A DNA stretch of 64,000 nucleotides from Paenibacillus borealis (GCF_000758665.1 NZ_CP009285.1:5022001-5086000); one strand, 5' to 3'. Numbered from the stretch's first letter, positions 1-8,244 are shown. Notes: a model not told the origin generated them from the letters alone. Program-made: numbers and translations.

Positions 1-334
1 CTGGTGATTCCCCCTTCACAGTGAGAGCAAAGGCCAGCTCCCTGTAAACCGTCGTTGCGAAAAGCTGCTGCTCCGGATATTGAAATACATAACCGATCTG
101 CGGGACGGCCTTCATATTCCCTTTACTGTCCCTGGGCAGAGGTTGGCGGTCATGCGTATATTCGCCTCTGTAGAAAGGAACCAGCCCCTTTATTCCTTTG
201 GCAAAGGTGGATTTTCCTGCTCCGGTATGGCCAATTACCGAAATCCATTTTCCTTCCTGAAGCGTGCAGCTTATGGATTGAAGGATCTCTTCACCATTCA
301 ACTTTACACTTACGTCATTTAACTCGTAGCCCAT
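1..334 (-). CDS. ecfA2: EcfA2-type ECF transporter ATPase (partial, C-terminus beyond window)
   Basis: ATP-binding subunit of an energy-coupling-factor vitamin transporter. The visible N-terminal 111 residues contain a Walker A motif (GHTGAGKST) and the Q-loop region (GYVFQYPEQQLF) typical of EcfA2. The start at 334 overlaps the end of ecfA1 by 16 nt, so the two are translationally coupled. With ecfA1 and bioY in the same operon this predicts a dedicated biotin ECF transporter; an ecfT gene would be expected just beyond position 1 but cannot be seen. The C-terminal part (signature, Walker B) is outside the window. Confidence 0.88.
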   Translation of the reverse strand, partial: MGYELNDVSVKLNGEEILQSISCTLQEGKWISVIGHTGAGKSTFAKGIKGLVPFYRGEYTHDRQPLPRDSKGNMKAVPQIGYVFQYPEQQLFATTVYRELAFALTVKGESP

Positions 335-1119
335 AAGGCAGACACCGTCTCCTTCCAATCCGCACGCAGGGGGGTTTTCAATCCGAGCGCTTGATGCAGT
401 CTTACCGCAAAAGGGGGAGAGAGCTGATGCTCTGTAACGGATACGCTGCTAAACAAGGCGGAGGGTGATCCGTCGAAAGCAATTGCTCCTCTGCTCAGAA
501 GCAGAACACGGTCAGAGGAAAGAATCTCATCCATATGATGCGTGATCTGAATGATGGTCTTACCCTGCCGGTGAAGGGAGTTCATTAGCTCGAGGATGTC
601 TCTTCTTCCCTGCGGATCGAGCATGGAGGTCGCTTCATCAAAGATCATTATCGAAGGTTCCATTGCCACAACGGCAGCAACCGCAACCCGCTGTTTCTGG
701 CCGCCTGACAGTTGATGCGGCATGGCTTCCGCATAATCTTCCATGTGAACCGCTTGCAGAGCCATATTCACCCGCCCGGCCATATCAGCTCTCAATACGC
801 GCAGATTCTCCAGTCCGAATATCACTTCATCCAGAACGGAGGTTGTGATGAACTGATCGTCGGGATTTTGAAATACCAGTCCGGCCTGCTCCCGAATCTT
901 CCCAAGGTCATCAGGATTCCGTGTATTTAAATGGTCCAGCATTACTTGTCCGTCTCTTGGCTGCAGGAGCCCGTTCATTAACTTGGCGAGCGTTGACTTT
1001 CCGCTTCCGTTCCCGCCAATGATGGATATAAATTCGCCTTGGCGGATTTCGAAGCTTAATTGACGAAGAACCGGATTTCTGCTCCGGTAATAATAATCGA
1101 CCTGATCAAAAGCAAGCAT
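319..1119 (-). CDS. ecfA1: EcfA1-type ECF transporter ATPase
   Basis: 266-residue ABC ATPase of the cobalt/vitamin ECF class. Walker A is GGNGSGKST (about residue 36), Q-loop VFQNPDDQF, signature LSGGQKQRVA, Walker B IMIFDEATSMLD, all intact. It should pair with EcfA2 in the cytoplasm and power substrate uptake through EcfT and the S-component BioY encoded at the head of the operon. Its start overlaps the end of the SDR gene by 14 nt and a GAGGGAG ribosome binding site precedes it. ECF ATPases are sometimes shared among S-components, so other vitamins are possible, but the operon context favours biotin. Confidence 0.9.
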   Translation of the reverse strand: MLAFDQVDYYYRSRNPVLRQLSFEIRQGEFISIIGGNGSGKSTLAKLMNGLLQPRDGQVMLDHLNTRNPDDLGKIREQAGLVFQNPDDQFITTSVLDEVIFGLENLRVLRADMAGRVNMALQAVHMEDYAEAMPHQLSGGQKQRVAVAAVVAMEPSIMIFDEATSMLDPQGRRDILELMNSLHRQGKTIIQITHHMDEILSSDRVLLLSRGAIAFDGSPSALFSSVSVTEHQLSPPFAVRLHQALGLKTPLRADWKETVSALWATS

Positions 1120-1942
1120 CTGCCCCGCGCTCCCTCCGCTGTTTCCTTAATTCAAAAAAATCTTCCGGCGCAGAAGTAACTATAGCAAGCGGCCGTGGCT
1201 TCTCCCAAGGTGTAATCTGCTGTCCGTTGATGCCGAACACTTGCCCCGTCAGGCCCGGGTCCTTGTGATCCAGAAGCGCACGCACGAACCGGGCCACATC
1301 TTCCGCTTCACCCAAGCTCCATACCTCAGGAAGCGGCTCATTACGCTCTGCGTATTTTTCTGTCAGATGTTGAACAACCGGCCGGGTCATATCGGTTAAG
1401 GCAGCAGGAGCAATGCCGTTAACCCTGATCCGCTTGGCCTTCAGTTCATCGGCAAGCGTCCATACCATTCCGAGAAGTCCGGCCTTAGCCGCGCTGTAAT
1501 TGACCTGTCCCGGCGAACCGGTGAGTCCCGCAGTTGAGGTCATCAGCAGAATGTCACCTCCGTCCCGGCTCAGATGGGCTAATGCCCGCCGGATGCAGTA
1601 GAATGCCCCATTCAAATGAACGCCGAGGACTGCCTGCCATTCCCGGTCCGTCATGAACTCACATCTGCGGTCATGAAGAATGCCGGCGTTATGAATTAAA
1701 ATATCCAGGGAACCCATCTTCCAGGCCACTTCGTCCATCATCACCGTAACGGCAGCGGGATTGGCAACATTGGCACAGAATCCCTCCGCGAAGCCGCCTA
1801 TCCCCCGGATGTCCTCGACTACTTGCTTAACACTCCCGCCATTTAAACCATTAACGGCGACCTGATATCCGCAGCGTCCCAGTTCTACAGCTATACTGCG
1901 CCCAATCCCCCGGGTTGCCCCGGTTATTAATGCCGTCTTCAT
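1106..1942 (-). CDS. SDR-family 3-oxoacyl-CoA/ACP reductase-like dehydrogenase
   Basis: 278-residue short-chain dehydrogenase/reductase. The N-terminal TGATRGIG nucleotide-binding motif, NAG motif (residues ~86-88) and YSAAK active site (~150) are present, so it should be a working NAD(P)-dependent oxidoreductase. It resembles FabG and hydroxyacyl-CoA dehydrogenases. A C-terminal extension of about 35 residues rich in Arg/Lys goes beyond the usual FabG length (~245). Its place between hot-dog hydratases, a thiolase and an acyl-CoA ligase suggests it interconverts 3-oxoacyl- and 3-hydroxyacyl-CoA. It overlaps both neighbours by a few nucleotides. Confidence 0.85.
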   Translation of the reverse strand: MKTALITGATRGIGRSIAVELGRCGYQVAVNGLNGGSVKQVVEDIRGIGGFAEGFCANVANPAAVTVMMDEVAWKMGSLDILIHNAGILHDRRCEFMTDREWQAVLGVHLNGAFYCIRRALAHLSRDGGDILLMTSTAGLTGSPGQVNYSAAKAGLLGMVWTLADELKAKRIRVNGIAPAALTDMTRPVVQHLTEKYAERNEPLPEVWSLGEAEDVARFVRALLDHKDPGLTGQVFGINGQQITPWEKPRPLAIVTSAPEDFFELRKQRRERGADACF

Positions 1943-2283
1943 ATATCCATGATCCCCTTTACAACGATAAAAGCGCCTTTAGCGATGATTTCCCCGTGAT
2001 CTGTCGCTACCGTTACCTGGATGTGATCATTACTCCTAGCGTTATACCGGAAGCATACGGCCGAGCCTTGAACACACGGCTTCACAAACCTCATAGTGTT
2101 GGACTGAATCCAATAAGAGAGATGTTCTTTCATATATAGAGACTGCGCCAGGCCCATGATGTACATTCCATGGGCAATGGGGGCATCATAACCTGCTTCT
2201 TTTGCAGCCGCTGTATCCAGATGAATGGCGGCCTCATCCTTGCTGACAGAGGCATAATGCCGGATGTCCGCCGCAGAGATCAC
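1939..2283 (-). CDS. MaoC-like (R)-specific enoyl-CoA hydratase subunit
   Basis: 114-residue hot-dog protein. The hydratase-2 signature is visible: a D-x4-H arrangement in SKDEAAIHLD (residues ~14-23) followed by APIAHGM (~34-40), matching the catalytic Asp/His of (R)-specific enoyl-CoA hydratases. It probably hydrates an enoyl-CoA or dehydrates a 3-hydroxyacyl-CoA. A GTG start is used, 5 nt after the preceding small hot-dog gene, and its stop overlaps the SDR start (4 nt). The preceding protein looks like the non-catalytic partner, giving a two-gene heterodimer comparable in layout to mycobacterial HadAB. Confidence 0.8.
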   Translation of the reverse strand: MISAADIRHYASVSKDEAAIHLDTAAAKEAGYDAPIAHGMYIMGLAQSLYMKEHLSYWIQSNTMRFVKPCVQGSAVCFRYNARSNDHIQVTVATDHGEIIAKGAFIVVKGIMDI

Positions 2284-2288
2284 GATTC

Positions 2289-2669
2289 TTATATCATTTC
2301 ACCTCTCCCGATCAAGACGGTTTCTGCTTCAGCAATGGGTTTATCCCGGTGATAGCAGATTAGAGAATGGGTATAGAACATCAGCAAGCCGCTCCTGCCG
2401 GCTTTGTGCTTCACGGCAACCAAAGAAAGTTCGCAATTCAGATTCATACCCGCCATCAGCGGAGCATGATAAGTAAACTGCTGCGTTCCGTGAATCATTG
2501 CCGCTTTCAGGGGCAGCCAGGGGACATCTGCTGTCTTCCAGAATGTGACCGGCATAGTCGAAGGAGCAACGGCTGCTCCTCCTATTCTCTGTAGGGGCGA
2601 AGCTATGCTGTGTGCATACTGCACGATATTTTCCGTCGTGAGCTGAACCTGAAAGCGGATCTTGTTCAT
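2289..2669 (-). CDS. MaoC N-terminal-like hot-dog protein (probable dehydratase partner)
   Basis: 126-residue protein resembling the MaoC dehydratase N-terminal (FAS1-type) hot-dog domain. It lacks the D-x4-H catalytic motif seen in its neighbour, so it is more likely the substrate-binding half of a heterodimeric hydratase. A GGAGG site lies 7 nt before the ATG, and the gene overlaps the thiolase end by 4 nt. The fold assignment rests on overall pattern and context rather than a sharp motif. Confidence 0.65.
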   Translation of the reverse strand: MNKIRFQVQLTTENIVQYAHSIASPLQRIGGAAVAPSTMPVTFWKTADVPWLPLKAAMIHGTQQFTYHAPLMAGMNLNCELSLVAVKHKAGRSGLLMFYTHSLICYHRDKPIAEAETVLIGRGEMI

Positions 2670-3826
2670 ATAACCGCCTCCACCAGAACGGCCAGCCCCA
2701 TCCCGCCGCCAATGCCAAGTGTAGCTATACCCCGTTTGTAGGGGGTTTGCAGCATCTCCGAATATAGACGCGTCATAAGGATCGCACCGGATGCTCCGTA
2801 AGGATGACCCAGAGCTAACGCGCCTCCGCCGGGATTAACCTTATCCGCTGAAAGCTGAAGCTCCTGCAGTGATGCCAATACCTGAGCGGCAAAAGCTTCA
2901 TTAAATTCAACGATATCCACATCTCCGATGGTCAGCCCCTGGCGGCATAACAGTTTCCGGACCGCTGGAACCGGTCCGATCCCCGGATAACGGGGGTCTA
3001 CTCCGGCAGCCTGAGAGTCAACAAAACGGAGGATGGGAGTTAGATTAAGCTGTTCGCACTTGTCACGCGACATCATGAGCACCAGAGCGGCACCATCATT
3101 AATAGGACAGGCATTTCCGGCAGTCACAGTGCCATCCTCCGCAAACACAGGCTGCAGGCTGCGCAGCTTCCCCAGGCTTGTATCCGGTCTCGGACATTCA
3201 TCCTCTGCAATCCGTAATCCGTTGACCTCAAGCGGTACAAGCTCCGGTACATATCTGCCTGTACTTTGAGCCCGGACGGCTTTCAGATGGCTCTCCAGCG
3301 CATACAGATCCTGCGCTTCACGGGTAATCCCGTATTTGGCCGCCACATACTCTGCAGCAAGCCCCATGTCAGGATCTCCGTAAGCAATGGGTGTGAACGG
3401 TGCGCGTGTATATAAGGTTGGCGTCTCCGCCAGCGTACCGGGCTTGAACATTCGCCAAGGCGCCCGGCTTACACTTTCGGCTCCGCCTGCCAGGAATATC
3501 TCTCCTGCACCGCTCTGAATGAGGCGGGCCGCCATGATGATGGCTTCAAGCCCTGAACCGCATTGACGGTCGACTGTGACTCCCGGAACCGTAACAGGCA
3601 ATCCTGCTTCAAGCACAGACTTACGGGCAATATTCCCGCCAGGTCCCACTACATTGCCGATGATGACATCATCAATCCATTCCGGGGGCAGCTGTGCCTC
3701 CGTAATGAGGAGACGAATCAGCGGGGCAAGCAGCTGCTCCGGCTCAAGCATGCTTAGCTGTCCGCCGAGTTTCCCGACAGGTGTGCGCCTGGCCATGACC
3801 AGAACGGCCTCTTTGATTTCTTTCAT
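2666..3826 (-). CDS. Thiolase-family protein (YhfS-like) with one catalytic Cys replaced by Gly
   Basis: 386-residue thiolase. The nucleophilic Cys89 (RQCGSG), NEAFAA (Asn309) and GHPYGASG (His341) motifs are intact. The C-terminal motif that normally reads CIGGG is here GIGGG: residue 371, the second catalytic cysteine of biosynthetic and degradative thiolases, is glycine (codon GGC). The protein could still form an acyl-enzyme at Cys89, but Claisen condensation or thiolysis would need another base. B. subtilis has a related gene, yhfS, beside a bioY paralogue (yhfU) and an acyl-CoA ligase (yhfT). It overlaps the ligase by 4 nt. Confidence 0.87.
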   Translation of the reverse strand: MKEIKEAVLVMARRTPVGKLGGQLSMLEPEQLLAPLIRLLITEAQLPPEWIDDVIIGNVVGPGGNIARKSVLEAGLPVTVPGVTVDRQCGSGLEAIIMAARLIQSGAGEIFLAGGAESVSRAPWRMFKPGTLAETPTLYTRAPFTPIAYGDPDMGLAAEYVAAKYGITREAQDLYALESHLKAVRAQSTGRYVPELVPLEVNGLRIAEDECPRPDTSLGKLRSLQPVFAEDGTVTAGNACPINDGAALVLMMSRDKCEQLNLTPILRFVDSQAAGVDPRYPGIGPVPAVRKLLCRQGLTIGDVDIVEFNEAFAAQVLASLQELQLSADKVNPGGGALALGHPYGASGAILMTRLYSEMLQTPYKRGIATLGIGGGMGLAVLVEAVI

Positions 3827-5325
3827 CTCGACCCTTCTCTCACATTGTCCATCATCCGCTGGCGTGCGATTTTTCCGCTGCTGGTATAGATGAACTGTTC
3901 CACAGTAACGAGCTGCCTGGGCAACTTATAGCCTGCAAGATATGGACGGCAGTAATCCCTGATCTGCTCCAGACTGAGCTGCTGTTCTCCGCTCCACTCA
4001 ATCAATGCCGTTACCTGCTCTCCCCACCGCTCATCCGGCTTGCCGAATACCATAACCTCGCGGACCGCCGGAATACGTCGCAGCACAGTCTCCACTTCTT
4101 CGGGAAACACCTTGAGTCCCCCGCTCTTGATCATGCTGCCGGCGCGGCCGGCCAGGTGCAGATCCCCTTCATGATCCAGGAGCACGTAATCCCCCGTGCG
4201 CAGCCAGCCCCGGCGAAACACGCCTGCCGTCTCTTCCGGCAGCAGGTGATACCCGGTGAACATCATTTCACTCCGGATATACAGCTCACCAACCGCACCC
4301 GGAGGCAGCTCACGAAACTGCGCATCGCGGATGGAAATCTGCACGCCGTCGAACGGTTTGCCTAAGGAATCTGCCTCCTCCTCCCCGGTCATTTCAAGAT
4401 AGCTGATGTAGCTGGCCTCCGAGGAGCCGTAATACTCATAGAGCTTCGTCTCCTTGAACAGCTCACGGCATCTTTGTTTCAACGTCACTGGCCACTTGCC
4501 CCCAGAGCTGATTATGGCCTGTATAGATACCGGGGCCGTGGTTGCAGCGGCATGCCGGACCAATGCGTCAATCATCGCAGGCACAACGAACAGGACCATA
4601 TCAGGTTCATGGGAGCAGAGATTCAATACGCTCACAGCATCGAATGCCGGCAGGAGATGAAAAGTCGCCAGACTATACAGGGCTTGCATCATGGCGAACA
4701 GCGACAGGGAATGCACGAACGGCCCGGGCGCAAGTACGTGCTTCATACTGTTCAGCCTGAATGCCTTCTCCGTCGCCTCAAAGCTTGTTAACCAGGACTG
4801 GTGAGTCCGCATGTACCCTTTGGGGAGGCCGGTTGTGCCTGATGTGTACCCGATGAACAGCAGTTCGGGGTTCTCCTCTGCAACGGCATCCGGTCCGAAG
4901 GCGGACAGCCAGGCGCTATAGCTGCCGTTTCTCTGCTCCCCACCGAAGTATAGCTGCGGGATTTCTCTATAACGTTCTGTGAAATCAGCCGCAAAACGCT
5001 CTTCACAAACGATCAGTCCGGGCTCACACTGCCGGATAACCTTATCCATCTCCACCGGATGCCATTTGGGGTCCAGCAGCACGGGAACGCACCCCGCATA
5101 GATGGCGCCGAGAACAAACTCGGCGAATTCCATACGGTTACCGGATAAGACAGCAATATTCCGCTTGATGTATCCGCCATGCCGCAAACCGTTTGCAACC
5201 TGTTGCACCAGCCTCATGAGCTGGGCGTAGGAGCGTTCTTCCCGGCCGTCCGAGATCGCAATGCGGGAAGGGGCGGCCTGTCCACGTTCTAAAATGTGCT
5301 GTACCAGGTTCATGGGTATGCTCAC
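3823..5325 (-). CDS. AMP-forming acyl-CoA synthetase (YhfT-like)
   Basis: 500-residue ANL-superfamily enzyme that should activate a carboxylic acid with ATP and CoA. The AMP-binding P-loop YTSGTTGLPKG (about residues 158-168), the YYGSSEAS motif, the TGD motif and the C-terminal catalytic-lysine region YTSSGKIAR are all visible. It starts with GTG in a GTGA overlap with the end of bioY. The substrate cannot be read from sequence. Linkage to BioY and BirA makes a pimelate- or biotin-related acid attractive, but short or medium fatty acids remain possible. Confidence 0.88.
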   Translation of the reverse strand: MSIPMNLVQHILERGQAAPSRIAISDGREERSYAQLMRLVQQVANGLRHGGYIKRNIAVLSGNRMEFAEFVLGAIYAGCVPVLLDPKWHPVEMDKVIRQCEPGLIVCEERFAADFTERYREIPQLYFGGEQRNGSYSAWLSAFGPDAVAEENPELLFIGYTSGTTGLPKGYMRTHQSWLTSFEATEKAFRLNSMKHVLAPGPFVHSLSLFAMMQALYSLATFHLLPAFDAVSVLNLCSHEPDMVLFVVPAMIDALVRHAAATTAPVSIQAIISSGGKWPVTLKQRCRELFKETKLYEYYGSSEASYISYLEMTGEEEADSLGKPFDGVQISIRDAQFRELPPGAVGELYIRSEMMFTGYHLLPEETAGVFRRGWLRTGDYVLLDHEGDLHLAGRAGSMIKSGGLKVFPEEVETVLRRIPAVREVMVFGKPDERWGEQVTALIEWSGEQQLSLEQIRDYCRPYLAGYKLPRQLVTVEQFIYTSSGKIARQRMMDNVREGSR

Positions 5326-5873
5326 ATCCCCGCTTTTTCTTCAATGGGGCTGATTTCTTTCAGCTGCATCGTTATTACGGCCGCAATAACCGCTTTGATC
5401 ATATCTCCGGGAAGAAAAGCCAAAGCCCCGATCAGTCCTGTCCAGACCGGTGTATCTGTAATTAAGGCCATGACAGGCGCGCCAATCAGATTCACCAGCA
5501 ATACGCCAAAGATCAGGTTGACGGCTATCAGTTTCCAGATGCGGACCCTGCGCCAGATTTTCTCGGAACACCAGCCGATGAAGCCTGCCGCGACCAGCCA
5601 GCTGAATATGTATCCGGCAGACGGTCCAATGAGCACCGCCAGCCCGCCGCGCCCGCCGGTCAGCACCGGCAATCCGAGGGCTATGAGAATGATAAAAACA
5701 ACCAGGCTGAGGATCCCCATCCGTCTGCCCAGAAAACATCCGGCCAGCATAACGCCAAGCGTCTGGGCAGTGACCGGAACAGGAATGAAGCCAAGGGGCA
5801 AAGGCGGAATCATGCCTAGCACCGCAATGAGTGCTGCGAATAATGCGGCATACACAAGTTCTTTTGTCTTCAA
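5322..5873 (-). CDS. bioY: BioY biotin-binding S-component of an ECF transporter
   Basis: About 183-residue polytopic membrane protein with the BioY pattern: several hydrophobic segments, IPVPVTAQTLGVMLAG near the N-terminus and GPSAGYIFSWL in the middle. It binds biotin and works with EcfA/EcfT. I prefer the TTG start at 5873, since GGAGG lies 8 nt upstream of it, while the ATG at 5888 has no ribosome binding site. It is the first gene of the operon and sits directly behind a BirA-operated promoter, divergent from birA. Confidence 0.92.
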   Translation of the reverse strand: MKTKELVYAALFAALIAVLGMIPPLPLGFIPVPVTAQTLGVMLAGCFLGRRMGILSLVVFIILIALGLPVLTGGRGGLAVLIGPSAGYIFSWLVAAGFIGWCSEKIWRRVRIWKLIAVNLIFGVLLVNLIGAPVMALITDTPVWTGLIGALAFLPGDMIKAVIAAVITMQLKEISPIEEKAGM

Positions 5874-5936
5874 GATATTGACCTCCATTGATTAAATAAA
5901 GGTTGTGCTCTGGAAAGAATACAGCCAATACGCTGA

Positions 5937-5965
5937 ATTATAATGGAGACTCACCCTATTGTAAA
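5937..5965 (-). promoter_or_regulatory. bioY operon promoter
   Basis: On the minus strand a TTTACA -35 box (5960-5965) is followed after 17 nt by a perfect TATAAT -10 box (5937-5942). The -35 box lies inside one half-site of the BirA operator, so repressor binding would block polymerase. Confidence 0.82.
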
Positions 5966-5991
5966 CCAATTTAATGAACAAGGTTCACAAT
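5958..5991. promoter_or_regulatory. BirA (biotin repressor) operator
   Basis: Inverted repeat ATTGTAAACC-N14-GGTTCACAAT. This closely matches the known Bacillus/Staphylococcus BirA operator (TTGTTAACC-type half-sites separated by 14-15 nt). It lies between divergent bioY and birA and overlaps the bioY -35 box. Biotinoyl-AMP-bound BirA dimer is expected to bind and repress the operon when biotin is plentiful. Confidence 0.9.
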
Positions 5992-6040
5992 GAAGCAAAA
6001 ATAACACCTTCGTTTTCCTATTGTTATCTAAGCATGTTAA

Positions 6041-6046
6041 TATAAT
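6041..6046 (+). promoter_or_regulatory. Probable -10 box of birA
   Basis: A perfect TATAAT lies 45 nt before the birA start. No good -35 box is spaced 16-18 nt upstream. It is about 50 nt from the BirA operator, so autoregulation is possible but not evident. Confidence 0.5.
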
Positions 6047-6091
6047 CGGAGAGGTTTGATCGGAACGTAATATTTCTGGAGGGTTATATCC

Positions 6092-7069
6092 ATGACAGTT
6101 AAAGAACAAATTCTATCCTTGTTGGGTAGCAACAAAGGCGGGTATATATCGGGCGAGGAGATTGCAGGGCAGTTATCCGTAACACGCAGCGCAGTCTGGA
6201 AAGCGATCAAATCGCTGCAGACGGACGGTTATTCCATTCAGGCTGTAACCAATAAAGGGTATTCCTTATCCCCTCTAACGGATATTTTGTCTGCCGGTGC
6301 CATTTCGAAACACCTGAATCTCCAGGGTCAACAGCTGCGCCTTGAGGTTTACAAGACTATACCTTCAACGAACGAAGCAGTAAAAATCCTGGCCGCAAAT
6401 GGAGAGGCTGAAGGGAAAGTGATCCTCTCGGAAGAGCAGACTGCCGGCCGCGGAAGAAACGGCCGGCCCTTCTTTTCACCGCGGGGAACGGGCATCTACA
6501 TGAGCATCCTGCTGCGCCCCAAGCTATCTGCGGCAGAATCCATTCTTCTGACGACCTCCGCTGCAGCCGCCGTGGCCCTGGCCATCGAGAGCGTATCCGG
6601 TAAAGACACGCAGATTAAGTGGGTCAATGACGTATTCATGGATGACAAAAAGGTGTGCGGAATTCTTACCGAAGCTTCCATGTCGCTGGAAAACGGCCGG
6701 CTGGATTATGCCGTTCTCGGCATTGGCATCAATGTAACTCTACCGGCGGGCGGCTTTCCTGACGGGCTTGGCGGGATTGCAACGTCTGTATTTTCCGAAA
6801 GCTATTATTATGATGATCTCCGCTGCCGGCTCGCGGCAGAAGTGCTGAATCATTTCATGGAATACTATGCGCATTTAACGGACAGACCGTTTCTCTCCGA
6901 ATATAGACGACGAATCCTTTCCCTTGGTAAGCCTGTAACGGTGGTGAAGGATAACAAACAACGCGGGGCGACAGCCATTGATATTGATAACGACTGCCGT
7001 CTGAAAGTCAGATATGAGAATGGTGACGAGGAGTATCTTTCAAGCGGGGAAGTCAGCATTACCATCTAG
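6092..7069 (+). CDS. birA: Bifunctional biotin protein ligase / biotin operon repressor BirA
   Basis: 325-residue group II biotin protein ligase. An N-terminal winged helix-turn-helix (residues ~1-65, with QLSVTRSAVWKAIKSL) is followed by the catalytic domain with GRGRNG (~119-124), KWVNDVF and GIGINV motifs, and a small C-terminal SH3-like domain. It makes biotinoyl-5'-AMP, biotinylates carboxylases, and as a dimer represses biotin genes. The DNA-binding domain and the operator just upstream together support a regulatory role here. GGAGGG lies 8 nt before the ATG. Confidence 0.95.
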   Translation: MTVKEQILSLLGSNKGGYISGEEIAGQLSVTRSAVWKAIKSLQTDGYSIQAVTNKGYSLSPLTDILSAGAISKHLNLQGQQLRLEVYKTIPSTNEAVKILAANGEAEGKVILSEEQTAGRGRNGRPFFSPRGTGIYMSILLRPKLSAAESILLTTSAAAAVALAIESVSGKDTQIKWVNDVFMDDKKVCGILTEASMSLENGRLDYAVLGIGINVTLPAGGFPDGLGGIATSVFSESYYYDDLRCRLAAEVLNHFMEYYAHLTDRPFLSEYRRRILSLGKPVTVVKDNKQRGATAIDIDNDCRLKVRYENGDEEYLSSGEVSITI

Positions 7070-7082
7070 CCTCTGGCTGTAA

Positions 7083-7607
7083 TCAAATCCATACCGCAAG
7101 AGCGTGAAAGTGCAGATAGAACAAGGACAGATTCAGCAGCAGTCCAAGTATAGATAATTTGTTTCTAGAGAAAATCCCCAGCACACTGATGCAAATGGCG
7201 AACAACAGGAGGAAGTAAATCAGGTAGATTAGAAAGTCTGCGTTAAGTGCTAAGACGTCCGAACCTGAATCATTTAACCAGACTCCGTCGTACAGGCTCT
7301 TGTTCTTGCTGACTGTATATATCAGCAGGCCGCTGATACAAACCGAAGACAACAACACCGGAACCGCAGTTAAGCCTCTGATGCTCTTCCTGTGTCTTCC
7401 TGAAGTTACTGACCATACACCATAAACAACGAACCCTATGAGAAGACAGACCATATACAGCTGATAGAAATATAACCCTTCTTCCCGGTCCCCGGTCCCG
7501 CCGCCATCCGGCCCTGAAGCGTATAAGAATAGATTAGTAATGACTAGCATGAAATTCAGGATTGCATATTTAACTGTACTGGTTCCTATTCCCGCAAATT
7601 TATTCAT
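7083..7607 (-). CDS. Hypothetical four-helix membrane protein
   Basis: About 174 residues with four to five hydrophobic stretches and no recognisable family motif. A longer reading (from 7631) exists, but the ATG at 7607 has an AAAGGG ribosome binding site directly upstream and is preferred. It lies downstream of another unknown gene on the same strand, likely co-transcribed, and converges on birA. I do not recognise it. Confidence 0.6.
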   Translation of the reverse strand: MNKFAGIGTSTVKYAILNFMLVITNLFLYASGPDGGGTGDREEGLYFYQLYMVCLLIGFVVYGVWSVTSGRHRKSIRGLTAVPVLLSSVCISGLLIYTVSKNKSLYDGVWLNDSGSDVLALNADFLIYLIYFLLLFAICISVLGIFSRNKLSILGLLLNLSLFYLHFHALAVWI

Positions 7608-7634
7608 GATTACCCTTTCTTGCGATCGCAACTT

Positions 7635-8132
7635 TTATTGCACATCTGAAACTCTCGGATTCCCTAAAACAAACCAGTAATTCACTTCGTCGTACCCTGT
7701 AATACTAGCTGTTACATTTAGACCTTTATGTATGTTCCGGTTCTTATAGTTTGCAGCACATTCATCATAATCAGCTATAGCCAAAGCATCATGAACAGGA
7801 ATACTCACAATTACTCCTTGAGGGTAGAGGACCTCTATAGGTCCAGTAATTTTGGTGCCCAATGGAAGTTTGCTTTTCAATTCAACCCAACGCTCCGTTT
7901 GATCTTTATTTATCCTACTCCACACTTCTTCAAATTCTTCTTGAGTAATTCTTAATAATGTCCCGTCATCTAATGGTAATTCTGTCTCAGATAAGAAAAA
8001 ATCATATTTCTTTTGATTAGATATCTTACTCTCTTTACCTTCATCCAACAAAATCTGCCTGAACGCCCAGCCTTCCTCATCCACTTCGAAATACCATCTT
8101 TTCTTACCGCTAGGATCAAGCAGATATATCAT
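7635..8132 (-). CDS. Hypothetical soluble protein with S1-like C-terminal segment
   Basis: 165 residues, acidic and soluble, with no signal peptide. The C-terminal half (GTKITGPIEVLYPQGVIVSI, then a TASITGYDE-type strand and PRVSD) resembles an OB/S1-like beta-barrel. The N-terminal half (YLLDPSGKKRWYFEVDEEGWAFRQI) recalls small proteins found in bacterial immunity/toxin clusters. Function unknown; the S1-like reading is a guess from pattern. Confidence 0.6.
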   Translation of the reverse strand: MIYLLDPSGKKRWYFEVDEEGWAFRQILLDEGKESKISNQKKYDFFLSETELPLDDGTLLRITQEEFEEVWSRINKDQTERWVELKSKLPLGTKITGPIEVLYPQGVIVSIPVHDALAIADYDECAANYKNRNIHKGLNVTASITGYDEVNYWFVLGNPRVSDVQ

Positions 8133-8244
8133 TTGAATTCTTTCTCCTTATATAGTGTTTGTATTAAAAATGTACGTGGCCTGTGCAGCAGACCAGACGC
8201 TTGCGCAGCATTAATCTTTAGGAGCAGCGTGGAGCGAATAGCGG

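Noticed and set aside
5296-5895. 199-codon plus-strand frame opposite bioY
   Set aside because: bioY has clear family motifs and a promoter/operator; the antisense frame has none.
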